A stretch of DNA of 64,000 bases from DASXAI01 sp963798445 (GTDB lineage Bacteria > Actinomycetota > Acidimicrobiia > Acidimicrobiales > Ilumatobacteraceae): contig CAWCTH010000011.1 in assembly GCA_963798445.1 (NCBI GenBank), positions 682,001 to 746,000 of the forward strand. Reading direction: 5' to 3'. Shown here piece by piece: positions 53,664 to 62,725 of the stretch; within the stretch, counting starts at the first letter, position 1, and every line of letters starts with the position of its first letter. Below the pieces are notes generated by a model that searched no databases, was not told the origin of the DNA, and saw nothing but the letters and a program-made list of their open reading frames with translations. A program made the position numbers and the translations under genes.

Positions 53664-54359
53664 ATGCCGTTTCCTCGCCAACTGCTCAACCAGGACGAAG
53701 AGGTGGTGCTCGACGTCCATCCGCACTGGTTGTTCTTCGCCGAGCCGGCACTGACGGGCGCTGGTCTGCTGATCCTCACCATCATCCTCGGTGCCACCGT
53801 CGGCGGCTTCGTCACCACGATCATGCTCTTCCTGCTGCTGGTCGTGGTGATCTGGGCCGTGTGGCGCCTGCTGACCTGGCGCACCACGCACTTCGTGATC
53901 ACCAGCGACCGGCTGATCTACCGCTCGGGCATTCTCGCCAAGCGGGGCATCCAGATCCCCATCGAGCGGGTGAACAACGTCAACTTCAAGCAAGGCATTC
54001 TGGAGCGCTTGCTCGGCGCCGGCGACCTGCTGGTCGAGTCCGCCGGCCAGGACGGCCAGCAGCGGTTCACCGACGTTCGCCACCCTGACCAGATCCAGAA
54101 CATCATCCACGTCCAGATGGATGTCAACGAGCGCAAGATGTACACGGGCATGGCCACCGCCAACGCCGCCGCCGCGGCGCCGGGCTCGGCCGTCGACACC
54201 GCCACCCAGCTCGAGAAGCTGGAGGGCATGCTGCAGCGGGGCACGCTGACCCGCGCCGAGTTCGAGGCCGAGAAGCATCGCCTCCTCGGCGGCGACGAAC
54301 GACTGCCTCCGCCCCCGCCGCCGTCGTCACCGCTGCCGCCGCCGGGTGCGGGTCGTTAG
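53664..54359 (+). CDS. Membrane protein with bacterial PH domain and SHOCT motif
   Basis: A 231-residue protein. Two hydrophobic helices (LTGAGLLILTIILGATVGGFV, then TIMLFLLLVVVIWAVWRLL) precede a bPH2-type domain (WRTTHFVITSDRLIYRSGILAKRGIQIPIERVNNVNF, LLGAGDLLVESAG). The C-terminus has a SHOCT segment (LEKLEGMLQRGTLTRAEFEAEKHRLLG), a short helical oligomerisation motif, and a proline run. Function unknown; probably a membrane scaffold. The ATG is at 53664. Its end overlaps the next gene by 14 bases. Confidence 0.88.
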   Translation: MPFPRQLLNQDEEVVLDVHPHWLFFAEPALTGAGLLILTIILGATVGGFVTTIMLFLLLVVVIWAVWRLLTWRTTHFVITSDRLIYRSGILAKRGIQIPIERVNNVNFKQGILERLLGAGDLLVESAGQDGQQRFTDVRHPDQIQNIIHVQMDVNERKMYTGMATANAAAAAPGSAVDTATQLEKLEGMLQRGTLTRAEFEAEKHRLLGGDERLPPPPPPSSPLPPPGAGR

Positions 54360-55215
54360 CCTCGTCCCCTCCGTCACCGAGACGCTGCTGGCGTGGGGGA
54401 TCGAGCCGGTCGCGGTGACGCGGTTCTGCGAGCAGCCCGGGTACCGGACCGTGGGCGGCACGAAGGACCCCGACATCGCCGCCATCGTGGCGCTGCGGCC
54501 CGACCTGGTGGTGGTGAACGACGAGGAGAACCGGCTCGAGGACGCTGACGCGCTGCGCGCCGCCGGACTGCCGCTCCACGTGACGAACGTGCGGTCCGTG
54601 GCCGACGTGGCGCCGTGCCTGACGGCCCTCGCCCACGCCGTCGAGATCACGCCGGCCGTCGACGTCTGGCCCGCCGCCACGTCCAAAAGCGCGCAGCCTG
54701 AACACTCGGACGCGCTGCAGCGCGGCCAAGCGCGCGGCCCGCGCGATCTGTCGGGCGACGCGGCGGCGGTCGGGGCTGACGGTAGGGCCGGGGCGGGCGG
54801 CGGGCGGCGGGCGTTCGTGCCGATCTGGCGGCGGCCGTGGATGACGATGAACGGCGAGACGTACGGCTCGTCGGTCCTGGCCGCCCTCGGCGTGACCAAC
54901 ATCTACGCCACCGACGCCGACCGCTACCCCACGGTCACCCTCGGCGACGCTGCGGCGCGGCGGCCCGACCTCGTGCTGGCGCCGTCGGAGCCGTACCCGT
55001 TCAAGCCCCGCCACGCCGCCGAGCTTCGGGAGGTGGCCGCCGACGTTCGGTTCGTCGACGGCCAGGACCTCTTCTGGTGGGGCGTGCGCACCCCGGCGGC
55101 CATCGCACGCCTCGCCCAGATGTTGGCGCGCTCGAGGCACCCCGGTGACGCTTTTGGCGCCGCAGACCGGGTTCGCGCCCGAACGCGTCCGACTGGTGGT
55201 CAGAGGGGGGTGTAG
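54346..55215 (+). CDS. Helical-backbone metal/cobalamin-binding protein, no signal peptide
   Basis: A 289-residue BtuF/FepB-like binding protein (VRVVSLVPSVTETLLAWGIEPVAVT, VGGTKDPDIAAIVALRPDLVVVNDEEN, FVPIWRRPWMTMNGETYGSSVLAALGVTNIYA, QDLFWWGVRTPAAIARL). These usually lie outside the membrane, but this one begins directly with the domain and has no signal peptide, as in a known cytosolic subgroup. About residues 110-150 form a Gly/Ala/Arg-rich insert with no fold character. The tail after residue 265 (RSRHPGDAFGA) is also unusual. GTG start overlapping the PH gene. Ligand unknown. Confidence 0.75.
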   Translation: MRVVSLVPSVTETLLAWGIEPVAVTRFCEQPGYRTVGGTKDPDIAAIVALRPDLVVVNDEENRLEDADALRAAGLPLHVTNVRSVADVAPCLTALAHAVEITPAVDVWPAATSKSAQPEHSDALQRGQARGPRDLSGDAAAVGADGRAGAGGGRRAFVPIWRRPWMTMNGETYGSSVLAALGVTNIYATDADRYPTVTLGDAAARRPDLVLAPSEPYPFKPRHAAELREVAADVRFVDGQDLFWWGVRTPAAIARLAQMLARSRHPGDAFGAADRVRARTRPTGGQRGV

Positions 55216-55568
55216 CCGACGAAGCGGCCGCCGGCGTCGCGCACGATGAGGCGAGCCCCCGTGACCGCCTGGCGATCCAGCGGCCCGTACACGTGCGGGA
55301 ACAGGGGCTCGCCGTCGCCGCCCGCGGACCCGTCGGGATGGGCCGCCGCCTCCCATCGCAGCGCGCTCGTGAGCCGCTCGGTGTCCAGCGCCACGGCGAC
55401 CAACTCGTCGCCCGTGCCGGCGTAGAAGCGGTTGGCGACCTGGAGCATGAGGTCGTCGCCCGCGGTGCAGTGCACGAAGCCCTCCGCCACCAGCGACTCG
55501 GGCTCGTAGTGGTCGCCGGCCATCCACGCCCGCCACCACGGCGCCGGCATCAGGTGCAGCACGATCAC
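55200..55568 (-). CDS. DUF952 family protein
   Basis: A 122-residue soluble protein of the DUF952 family, function unknown. It has the family marks SLVAEGFVHCTAGDDLMLQVANRFYAG and LFPHVYGPLDRQAVTGA, with conserved His and Cys in FVHCT. A GTG start is used. It is convergent with the BtuF-like gene (3' ends overlap by 16 bases) and divergent from the aldo/keto reductase gene, 23 bases apart. Confidence 0.88.
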   Translation of the reverse strand: MIVLHLMPAPWWRAWMAGDHYEPESLVAEGFVHCTAGDDLMLQVANRFYAGTGDELVAVALDTERLTSALRWEAAAHPDGSAGGDGEPLFPHVYGPLDRQAVTGARLIVRDAGGRFVGYTPL

Positions 55569-55578
55569 GGCGGCACAC

Positions 55579-55584
55579 TACGGT
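55579..55584 (+). promoter_or_regulatory. -10 box of a probable leaderless transcript (aldo/keto reductase 2)
   Basis: TACGGT fits TANNNT and ends 7 bases before the ATG at 55592. No ribosome site is visible, which suggests leaderless translation. Confidence 0.5.
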
Positions 55585-55591
55585 CCGATTC

Positions 55592-56656
55592 ATGCGCTAT
55601 CGCACGCTCGGCCGCACCGGCATGCAGGTCAGCCCGTTGTGCCTCGGCAACATGATGTTCGGGGCCTGGGGCAACACCGACCAGGACGATTGCGTCCGCA
55701 TCATCCACCGCGCCCTCGACGCAGGGATCAACTTCATCGACACCGCCGACACCTACTCGGCCGGCGAGAGCGAGGTGATCACCGGGAAGGCGCTCGCCGG
55801 CGGGCGCCGCGACGACGTCATCCTCGCCACCAAGTGCCACTTCCAGGTCGGCGGCGTGGCGCCCTCGGCCCGCACGGCACCGCCGCCGCCGAACACGTCG
55901 GGCTCCAGCCGCCGCTACATCATGAAGGCCTGCGAAGACAGCCTCCGCCGCCTCGGCACGGACTGGATCGACCTTTACCAGATCCACCGCCCCGATCCGT
56001 CGACCGACATCGACGAGACCCTCGGTGCCTTCTCCGACCTGGTCCATCAGGGCAAGATCCGCGCCTTCGGATCGTCGACCTTCCCGGCCGACCAGATCGT
56101 GGAGGCGCAGTGGACGGCCGAGCGGCGTGGCCGCGAGCGCTTCCAGTGCGAGCAGCCGCCGTACTCCATCTTCACCCGGGGCATCGAGCGTGACGTGCTG
56201 CCGGCGGTGCAGCGCTACGGCATGGGCTGCATCGTGTGGAGCCCCTTGTCCGCCGGTTGGCTCACCGGTCGCTACCGGCGCGAGACCGGCGTCGACATGA
56301 CCAAGGGCCGGGCGGCGCGCATCCCCGCCCGCTTCGATCCCGCGCTGCCGGGCAACCAGCGCAAGCTCGACATCGTCGAGGAGCTGGTACCGCTGGCGGA
56401 GAAGGCAGGGGAGAGCCTGGCCCGCCTGGCGGTGGCGTTCACCCTGGAGCACCCGGCGGTGACGTCGGCCATCATCGGCCCCCGCACGATGGATCAGCTG
56501 GAGACGTTGCTCGGGGCGGACGAGATCCGCCTCGACGCGGACGTCCTCGACCGAATCGACGAGTTGGTGCCGCCCGGCACCAACCTCAACGCCTCCGACG
56601 GAGGGTGGGAGCCGCCCGCGCTGCGCAAGGCGGCGCTGCGCCGCCGGCCGCGCTGA
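55592..56656 (+). CDS. Aldo/keto reductase
   Basis: A 354-residue NADPH-dependent AKR. It shows RYRTLGRTGMQVSPLCLGNMMFGAWG, the Asp/Tyr pair in NFIDTADTYS, the Lys in VILATKCHF, the His in DLYQIHRPDP, a Ser/Phe-rich cofactor region and PAVTSAIIGPRTMDQLETLLGA. It is longer than the AKR at 20702 and belongs to a different subgroup, with a loop of Pro/Ser (APPPPNTSGSS) before SRRYI. Start supported by a -10 box 7 bases upstream. Convergent with galK, 5 bases apart. Substrate unknown. Confidence 0.9.
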   Translation: MRYRTLGRTGMQVSPLCLGNMMFGAWGNTDQDDCVRIIHRALDAGINFIDTADTYSAGESEVITGKALAGGRRDDVILATKCHFQVGGVAPSARTAPPPPNTSGSSRRYIMKACEDSLRRLGTDWIDLYQIHRPDPSTDIDETLGAFSDLVHQGKIRAFGSSTFPADQIVEAQWTAERRGRERFQCEQPPYSIFTRGIERDVLPAVQRYGMGCIVWSPLSAGWLTGRYRRETGVDMTKGRAARIPARFDPALPGNQRKLDIVEELVPLAEKAGESLARLAVAFTLEHPAVTSAIIGPRTMDQLETLLGADEIRLDADVLDRIDELVPPGTNLNASDGGWEPPALRKAALRRRPR

Positions 56657-56661
56657 CCCAG

Positions 56662-57675
56662 CTACCGCTCGACCAGCGCGGCGCCACCCACCGGCCGCAC
56701 GACCCAGCCCTCGATTCGCGCGCCCGGTCGGGCCAGGGCCACGACACAACCGCCGAAGCCGGCCCCCGTGAGCCGCGCACCGAGCACGTCGGGCACGGCC
56801 AGGAGCCGGGTCACCAGGCTGTCGAGCACAGGCGTCGACACCTCGAAGTCGTCGCGCAGCGACGCGTGGCTCGCGGTCATGAGGTGGCCGGCGGCCACGA
56901 CATCACCGGAGCGAAGGGCGTCGGCCGTCTGGCGGACGCGCTCGTTCTCGGTGACCACGTGGCGGGCGCGCCGGCGCACGACCGGATCCGTGATGGCCTC
57001 GACGGCGGTCAGCGTCGCCCGCCGCAGCGGCCCCACGTCCTGCTCGGCGGTGGCGCACTCGGCCGCCCGCGTCGCGTAGGCCGAGCCGGCGAGGACGCGC
57101 TCCTGACCTGAGTGCACCACGACCACCTCGACATCGTCGGGCATCGGCACGGGAGTCACCGTCAGCGCCGTGCAGTCGATGAACAGCGCCGCCCCCTCGA
57201 CGCCGGCGGCCGCCGCCAGTTGGTCCATGATGCCGCACGGCACCCCGACGGCTCGGTGCTCGGCGCGCTGGCACAGCTGCGCCAGCGCCAACGAGGGACC
57301 GTGGTGACCGAGGGCCAGCGCGGTGGCCACCTCCAACGCCGCGCTGGACGACAGCCCGGCGCCGAGCGGCACCGTCGTCGTCACGGTGCCGTCGAGCCCG
57401 AGCGCCGACGGGCCCAGCTCGGCGGCGACGGCGGCCACGTACCGGCCCCATGGCGGCCTCACCGCGGCCGGATCGAGCACTGGGAGCGTCAGGTGCAGCG
57501 TGACGTCATCGGCATCGGACCGCAGCCGCACGTGGCCATCGCAGCGCACCCCCCGCACGGTGGTCCACCGATCGATCGCCATAGGCAGCACCAGTCCGCC
57601 GGTGTAGTCGGTGTGGTCGCCGATGAGGTTGACCCGCCCGGGCGCCCTCGCCTCGACCAGGGCGCCGCTGCTCAC
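56662..57675 (-). CDS. galK: Galactokinase (GHMP family)
   Basis: A 337-residue GHMP kinase that phosphorylates galactose at C1 in the Leloir pathway. The N-terminal galactose-binding signature RAPGRVNLIGDHTDYTGGLVLPMAI is clear, as is the ATP loop VPLGAGLSSSAALEVATAL, VPCGIMDQLAAAAG (catalytic Asp) and the C-terminal GARLTGAGFGGCVVAL. The protein is shorter than most (about 380 residues), mainly at the N-terminus, which begins just before APGRVN. The GTG at 57675 overlaps the LLM gene stop (GTGA), so both are on one transcript. No galT or galE adjacent. Confidence 0.9.
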   Translation of the reverse strand: MSSGALVEARAPGRVNLIGDHTDYTGGLVLPMAIDRWTTVRGVRCDGHVRLRSDADDVTLHLTLPVLDPAAVRPPWGRYVAAVAAELGPSALGLDGTVTTTVPLGAGLSSSAALEVATALALGHHGPSLALAQLCQRAEHRAVGVPCGIMDQLAAAAGVEGAALFIDCTALTVTPVPMPDDVEVVVVHSGQERVLAGSAYATRAAECATAEQDVGPLRRATLTAVEAITDPVVRRRARHVVTENERVRQTADALRSGDVVAAGHLMTASHASLRDDFEVSTPVLDSLVTRLLAVPDVLGARLTGAGFGGCVVALARPGARIEGWVVRPVGGAALVER

Positions 57676-58571
57676 ACCGCCAGACCGAGGGCGTCGGCGA
57701 AGCGGTCGAGTGCGTCGTCGTCGAACGGCGCCCGCAGCGCCAGGTTCACTTGGCCGGCGCCGGCCTCGGCGTAGGCGCCGATGCGTTCGATCACCTGGGC
57801 GTCGGATCCGGTGAGCACGCCGGGTCGTACGTAGTCGGCCAGGCCCCCGAACTGCTGGCGCAGGCTCCCCTCGCTCCAGGCGAGGCCGACGTTGACGGCG
57901 GTCTGGATCTCGGCCGGGTCCCGACCCACAGCGTCGCAGTGCTGGAGCAGCACGTCCCGTTTGTGAGCGAAGGTCTCGGGACCGACGAAGGGGATGTTCC
58001 AGCCGTCGGCCCACTGCGCGGCGATGCGCAACGTGCGCTTCTCGCCACCACCACCGACCCAGATCGGCAGCTTGGTCTGCACCGGCTTGGGCACGCACTG
58101 AGCGTCCTTCAGGTGGAACCACGTGCCGTCGAAATCGACGCTGTCCTCGCGCAGCAGACCGCGCACGCACTGGATCGCCTCCTCGAGCTGATCCATGCGC
58201 ACGCCGATGGCCGGGAACGGGATGCCGTAGGCGTCGTACTCGATCTGGCTCCAGCCGGCGCCGAGACCGAGCTCGGCCCGACCGCCGGACAGCTGGTCGA
58301 TGGTGCAGATGGCGTTGGCCAGCACCGCCGGATGGCGGTAGCCGACCGAGTAGACCAGCGAGCCGCATCGCACCCGTGTCGTGTCGCATGCCAGCGCGGC
58401 GTGCGTGGCCACCGCCTCGAGGCACTCGGCGTCGCTGCCCAACGTGGCCGAATAGAAGTGGTCCCAGATCGAGATCCACTCGAAACCGAGGAGCTCGATC
58501 CGGCGCCACAGGGCCCGCAGCGACTCCATCGACGTGTTCTGCAGGCCGGCGTGGACCCCGAAGACCGTCAT
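57672..58571 (-). CDS. LLM-class F420-dependent oxidoreductase
   Basis: A 299-residue luciferase-like protein of the F420 subgroup: FEWISIWDHFYSATLGSDAECLEAVATHAALA, then RVRCGSLVYSVGYRHPAVLANAICTIDQLSGGRAELGLGAGWSQ and LPIWVGGGGEKRTLRIAAQWADGWN. This is the common actinobacterial pattern with the F420 phosphate site in GLGAGW. Substrate unknown. Its ATG is at 58571, and it is divergent from the alpha/beta hydrolase gene. It precedes galK by an overlapping stop/start. Confidence 0.9.
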   Translation of the reverse strand: MTVFGVHAGLQNTSMESLRALWRRIELLGFEWISIWDHFYSATLGSDAECLEAVATHAALACDTTRVRCGSLVYSVGYRHPAVLANAICTIDQLSGGRAELGLGAGWSQIEYDAYGIPFPAIGVRMDQLEEAIQCVRGLLREDSVDFDGTWFHLKDAQCVPKPVQTKLPIWVGGGGEKRTLRIAAQWADGWNIPFVGPETFAHKRDVLLQHCDAVGRDPAEIQTAVNVGLAWSEGSLRQQFGGLADYVRPGVLTGSDAQVIERIGAYAEAGAGQVNLALRAPFDDDALDRFADALGLAV

Positions 58572-58626
58572 GGCCGCACACTAGGACGGCTTGACCTGAG
58601 GGCCGGCAGTGGCTGAGACTCCGCCT

Positions 58627-59518
58627 ATGCCTCGCGCCAATGCCAATGGGATCGAGATCGAGTACGACACGTTCGGCCAGTCCTCGGACCCTGCCCTGCT
58701 GCTCGTGATGGGCTTCACCGCGCAGCTCATCTCCTGGGACGAGGGGTTCTGCCAGGCCCTCGCCGACCGAGGGTTCTACGTCATCCGGTTCGACAATCGC
58801 GACACGGGTCTCACGACCAAGTTCGACGGCCAGGTGGTCGACCTCGGCGCGCTGATGACGGCGCTCGTAGGCGGCGGCGAGGTGCCCGAGGTTCCGTACA
58901 CGCTGTCGGACATGAGCGACGACGGCTTCGGCCTGCTGAGCGCCCTCGGCGTCGAGGCCGCCCACATCGTTGGCGCGTCGATGGGCGGGATGATCGTGCA
59001 GACCATGGCCATCGAGCATCCGGAGCGGGTGCTCAGCCTCACGTCGATCATGTCGACGACGGGCGAGCCCGAGTACATGAAGTCCGACCCCGCCGCCATG
59101 CAGGCCCTCATGACCCCGCCGCCGACCGAGCGCGGTGCGTACATCGACAACTCGGCCACGTCGTGGAAGCTCTTCGCCAGCCCCCGTTACTACGACGAGG
59201 ACAAGACGCGCGACCGCGCCGCGCGGAGCTACGACCGCTCGTTCTATCCCGAGGGCGCGGGCCGCCAGATGGGCGCCATCACCGCCTCGGGGTCGCGTGC
59301 GCGACGGGCTGCGCAAGCTCCGGGTGCCGACGCTGGTGATCCATGGTCGGGCTGACACGCTCATCCTGCCGATCGGCGGCGAGCGCACCGCTGAGCTGGT
59401 GCCGGCGGCCAACCTGCTGCTCTGCAACGACATGGGCCACGACCTGCCCGAGCCGCTGTGGCCGCTCATCACGGACACCATCGCCAGCCACGCCCGCAAC
59501 GGCGTCGGCGGCATCTGA
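58627..59518 (+). CDS. Alpha/beta hydrolase, frameshifted near the end
   Basis: An alpha/beta hydrolase of about 297 residues. It starts PRANANGIEIEYDTFG, has the oxyanion part LLVMGFTAQLISWDEGF, and the nucleophile elbow GASMGGMIVQTMAIEHP. Near 59293 the frame changes (one extra base fits). The new frame carries VPTLVIHGRADTLIL (catalytic Asp) and NDMGHDLPEPLW (catalytic His). Both sides match one family, so the break may be a sequence error. The ATG at 58627 is preferred to a GTG six codons earlier by comparison with the family start. Substrate unknown. Confidence 0.82.
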
Positions 59519-59563
59519 GGTCCTCGCCGGTCGCCGCAGTTCGACCGGCGGCGGGGTCGTCGC

Positions 59564-59569
59564 TACGCT
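59564..59569 (+). promoter_or_regulatory. -10 box of a probable leaderless transcript (mcr-like operon)
   Basis: TACGCT fits TANNNT and ends 6 bases before the ATG at 59576, the first gene of a coupled three-gene set. Confidence 0.5.
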
Positions 59570-59575
59570 CCGCCC

Positions 59576-60736
59576 ATGACCGGACCACTGACTGGATACC
59601 GCATCATCGAGGTCGCCGGGATCGGCCCGGGGCCGTTCTGCGCCATGATGCTCGCCGACATGGGGGCCGATGTGATCCGCATCGACCGCGCCCAGAACGT
59701 TCGCAGCGGTGCGGATCCGTCCAAGCCGCCCGGCGACCTGCTCTCCCGCGGCCGCCGCTCGCTGGCTGTCGACCTGAAGCAGCCCGACGGCGTCGAGGCG
59801 CTCCTGAAGTTGGTGGAGTCCTCCGACGCCATCATCGAAGGCTTCCGTCCCGGCGTGATGGAACGCCTCGGCCTCGGGCCCGACATCTGCCTGGCCCGCA
59901 ACCCGAAGCTGGTGTTCGGGCGCATGACGGGCTGGGGCCAGGACGGTCCCTACGCCCCGTGGAGCGGGCACGACATCAACTACATCTCGCTTTCGGGCAC
60001 CCTCGCCCACATCGGTCGCGCCGGTGAGGGTCCGGTGCCGCCGCTCAACCTCGTCGGCGACTTCGGCGGCGGGGGCATGCTGCTGGCCTACGGCGTGGTG
60101 TGCGCGCTGCTGGAGGCGCAACGCTCCGGCGAGGGTCAGGTCATCGACGCCGCCATGGTGGACGGCGCCGCCATCTTGATGACCATGTTCTGGGGCGCCC
60201 GCAACACGCCGATGTTCGACGAGGACTCCCGCGGTCACGGACTGCTCGACACGGGCTCGCACTTCTACAACCCCTACGAGTGTGCCGACGGGAAGTACAT
60301 CTCCCTCGGCTCCATCGAGCCGCAGTTCTACGCCGAGCTGCTGCGCCTCACCGGCCTCAGCGACGACGCCGAGTTCGCCGGGCAGATGGACAAGGCGAAG
60401 TGGCCGGCCTTGAAGGAACGCCTCGCCGGCATCTTCCGCACGAAGACGCGCGACGAGTGGTGCGCCATCATGGAGCACACCGACGTCTGCTTCGCTCCGG
60501 TGCTCACGATGGGCGAGGCCGCCCGGCACCCGCACAACGTCTCGCGCAGCACGTTCGTGGAGGTAGCCGGCGTCCAGCAGCCCGCGCCGGCGCCGCGCTT
60601 CTCGCGCAGCACCACGTCCATCGCCCGCCCGCCCGCCCACCCCGGGCAGCACACGCGCGACGTGCTGGCCGACTTCGGCTTCGACGTCGCCGACATCGAC
60701 AAGCTCGTAGAGACGGGAGCAGTGAAGCAGGCCTGA
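59576..60736 (+). CDS. mcr: Alpha-methylacyl-CoA racemase-like CaiB/BaiF protein
   Basis: A 386-residue family III CoA-transferase fold most like alpha-methylacyl-CoA racemase, which inverts the 2-methyl centre so that branched or sterol side-chain acyl-CoAs can enter beta-oxidation. It shows GYRIIEVAGIGPGPFCAMMLADMGADVIRIDR, RGRRSLAVDLK, IIEGFRPGVMERLGLGPD, GRMTGWGQDGPYA, and the catalytic His and Asp region GHDINYISLSG with NLVGDFGGGGMLL. In contrast to the CoA-transferase at 17349, the segment order is normal. Its stop overlaps the PIG-L start (TGATG). Confidence 0.9.
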   Translation: MTGPLTGYRIIEVAGIGPGPFCAMMLADMGADVIRIDRAQNVRSGADPSKPPGDLLSRGRRSLAVDLKQPDGVEALLKLVESSDAIIEGFRPGVMERLGLGPDICLARNPKLVFGRMTGWGQDGPYAPWSGHDINYISLSGTLAHIGRAGEGPVPPLNLVGDFGGGGMLLAYGVVCALLEAQRSGEGQVIDAAMVDGAAILMTMFWGARNTPMFDEDSRGHGLLDTGSHFYNPYECADGKYISLGSIEPQFYAELLRLTGLSDDAEFAGQMDKAKWPALKERLAGIFRTKTRDEWCAIMEHTDVCFAPVLTMGEAARHPHNVSRSTFVEVAGVQQPAPAPRFSRSTTSIARPPAHPGQHTRDVLADFGFDVADIDKLVETGAVKQA

Positions 60737-61545
60737 TGGCGACCCTCGTCTGCTTCCACGCCCACCCCGACGACGAGTGCATCACCACTGCCGGCACGAT
60801 GGCGCAGGCGGCGGCGAACGGTCACCGGGTGGTGCTGGTGGTGGCGACGGGTGGGGAGTACGGCGAGGCGCCCGAGGACCTCACGCCCGGTGAGACGCTC
60901 GTCGATCGGCGCCGAGCGGAGACCACGCGCTCGGCCGAGGGTCTCGGTGTGACGCGGGTGGTGTGGCTCGGCTACCGCGACTCGGGCATGACCGGGTGGG
61001 AGCAGAACGGCGATCCCCGGTCGTTCCTGCAGGCCGACCTGGAGGAAGCCGCCGCTCGGGTGGCGGCCATCCTCGAGGAGGAGCAGGCCGACGTACTCAC
61101 GGTCTACGACTTCCACGGCAACTACGGCCATCCCGACCACGTCCGCGTGCACGATGTGGGCTACCGCGCCGCTGAGCTGGCGGGCACGGCCGACGTGTAC
61201 GAGGCCACGTTCAACCGCGACCACGTCATGCGCCAGATGGCCGCCGCCCGTGAGGCCGGCTACGACATGACCCCACCCGACGGGGACGAGAACCCCGATT
61301 CATGGACCGACGACGGTCTCCCGTTCGGCATGCCCGAGGCGGAGATCACGACCCAGATCGACGTCGCGCCGTACATCGCGCTGAAGCGGGCGTCGCTGGC
61401 CTGCCACGCCAGCCAGACGACCGATACCTCGTTCTTCCTGTCGATGCCCGAGGACGCCTTCCTGAGCGCCTTCGGCATCGAGTGGTTCATCCACAAGGGG
61501 GCGCCTCCCGGCATTCGGGAGGATGCCCTGGCGGGGCTGGGTTGA
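60736..61545 (+). CDS. PIG-L family deacetylase
   Basis: A 269-residue zinc deacetylase of the LmbE/PIG-L type (as in MshB and Mca, which act on mycothiol or its precursors). Zinc ligands are in FHAHPDDE near the N-terminus and GHPDH in the middle. Other blocks are VVATGGEYGE, RRRAETTRSAEGLGVTRVVWLGYRDSGM and YIALKRASLACHASQ. It could remove acetyl from a GlcNAc-like substrate or cut mycothiol conjugates; no more is readable. Coupled on both sides by TGATG overlaps. Confidence 0.9.
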   Translation: MATLVCFHAHPDDECITTAGTMAQAAANGHRVVLVVATGGEYGEAPEDLTPGETLVDRRRAETTRSAEGLGVTRVVWLGYRDSGMTGWEQNGDPRSFLQADLEEAAARVAAILEEEQADVLTVYDFHGNYGHPDHVRVHDVGYRAAELAGTADVYEATFNRDHVMRQMAAAREAGYDMTPPDGDENPDSWTDDGLPFGMPEAEITTQIDVAPYIALKRASLACHASQTTDTSFFLSMPEDAFLSAFGIEWFIHKGAPPGIREDALAGLG

Positions 61546-62690
61546 TGTCGTCGTCGTGGGTGCACACTGGCTACGCCCAACGGGTGCACTTCGGTGCCGG
61601 CGCCATCGACATGCTCCCTGCCATCCTGCGCGACCTCGGCGCCCGGCGCGTGCTCGTCGTCTCCACGGCCGGGCGGCTGGCCTCGCCCGACGGTGAGCGA
61701 TTGGTGAGGCGGCTGGACCGGGTGGTGGCGTCGACGTTCGGTGGCGTCCGGTCCCACGTGCCCGCTTCCGCGGTGCAGGCGGCGGTGCTGCAGGCGCGTC
61801 GCGACGGTGTCGACGGGATCGTCAGCTTCGGCGGCGGGTCCTGCATGGACATGGGCAAGGCGGTGTCCTACTTCGTGGAGCAGGAGGCGGGCACGCCGGG
61901 GGCGTCCTACACCGACCGGCCGGCGCTCATGCACGTGGCTGTGCCCACCACCTACTCGGGCGCCGAGCTCACCCCGTTCTTCGGTGTCACCGACGAGCGG
62001 ACGCGGGCGAAGTCCGGGGGTGGCGGTCCCACGACCGCACCGGTCGCGGTGGTGTACGACCCGCTCGCCACCCTGTCGACACCGCCGCGCGTCAGCGCCG
62101 AGACGGCGATGAACGCACTGGCCCACTGCGTCGAGGTCACCTACGCCACCCGTCGCTCGCCCGAAGCCGAAGCGATCGCGCTCGCCGGGGCCGATCGCAT
62201 CGTGCGCTGGTTGCCCGCGGTCGTGGACGAGCCCGACGATGTCGAGGCCCGCACCGGTCTGCTCGAAGGCGCGTCACTGGCGGGGCGAGCCCTCGAGAAC
62301 GCCTCCATGGGCGTGCATCACGGCTTGGCGCAGCTGCTCGGCGCTCGCGCCGGCATCTCCCACGGGCTGGCCAACGCGCTCATCCTGCCGCACGCGATGC
62401 GGTTCAACGCCGAGGTCGTGCCGGCCGAGATGGCGCGGATCGGGGCCGTGCTCGGCGACCCCGTCGATCCCGCCGGCGCCGTCGCCCGGCTCATCGTGCG
62501 CGCCGGGTTGCCGTCGACGATGTCCGAGGTCGGCATCTCCGAAGATGACCTGGACGCGGTGGCGCGGCTGTCGCAGGCGAGCGTGGCCGTGCGGGCCAAC
62601 CCGCGAGCGGTGAGCGAAGAGGACGCCCGCGCCATCCTGGCCGCGTCGCGTTCTGACGCCCGGCCCGCCCGATCCCCGGCCTGCGGCTGA
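61545..62690 (+). CDS. Iron-containing alcohol dehydrogenase / maleylacetate reductase-like
   Basis: A 381-residue group III dehydrogenase. It has the cofactor site DGIVSFGGGSCMDMGKAVSYF, AVPTTYSGAELTPFFGVTDE (maleylacetate-reductase style), and metal ligands in SAETAMNALAHCVEVTYA, ENASMGVHHGLAQLLGARAGISHGLANALILPHAMRFN (H-x3-H and H pattern). Maleylacetate reductase works in aromatic ring degradation, but the neighbours do not include other ring-cleavage steps, so the role is open. The ATG at 61545 overlaps the PIG-L stop. Confidence 0.88.
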   Translation: MSSSWVHTGYAQRVHFGAGAIDMLPAILRDLGARRVLVVSTAGRLASPDGERLVRRLDRVVASTFGGVRSHVPASAVQAAVLQARRDGVDGIVSFGGGSCMDMGKAVSYFVEQEAGTPGASYTDRPALMHVAVPTTYSGAELTPFFGVTDERTRAKSGGGGPTTAPVAVVYDPLATLSTPPRVSAETAMNALAHCVEVTYATRRSPEAEAIALAGADRIVRWLPAVVDEPDDVEARTGLLEGASLAGRALENASMGVHHGLAQLLGARAGISHGLANALILPHAMRFNAEVVPAEMARIGAVLGDPVDPAGAVARLIVRAGLPSTMSEVGISEDDLDAVARLSQASVAVRANPRAVSEEDARAILAASRSDARPARSPACG

Positions 62691-62725
62691 AGGGACCGGA
62701 TCAGACGTGCCGTCCCGAGTCGGGC

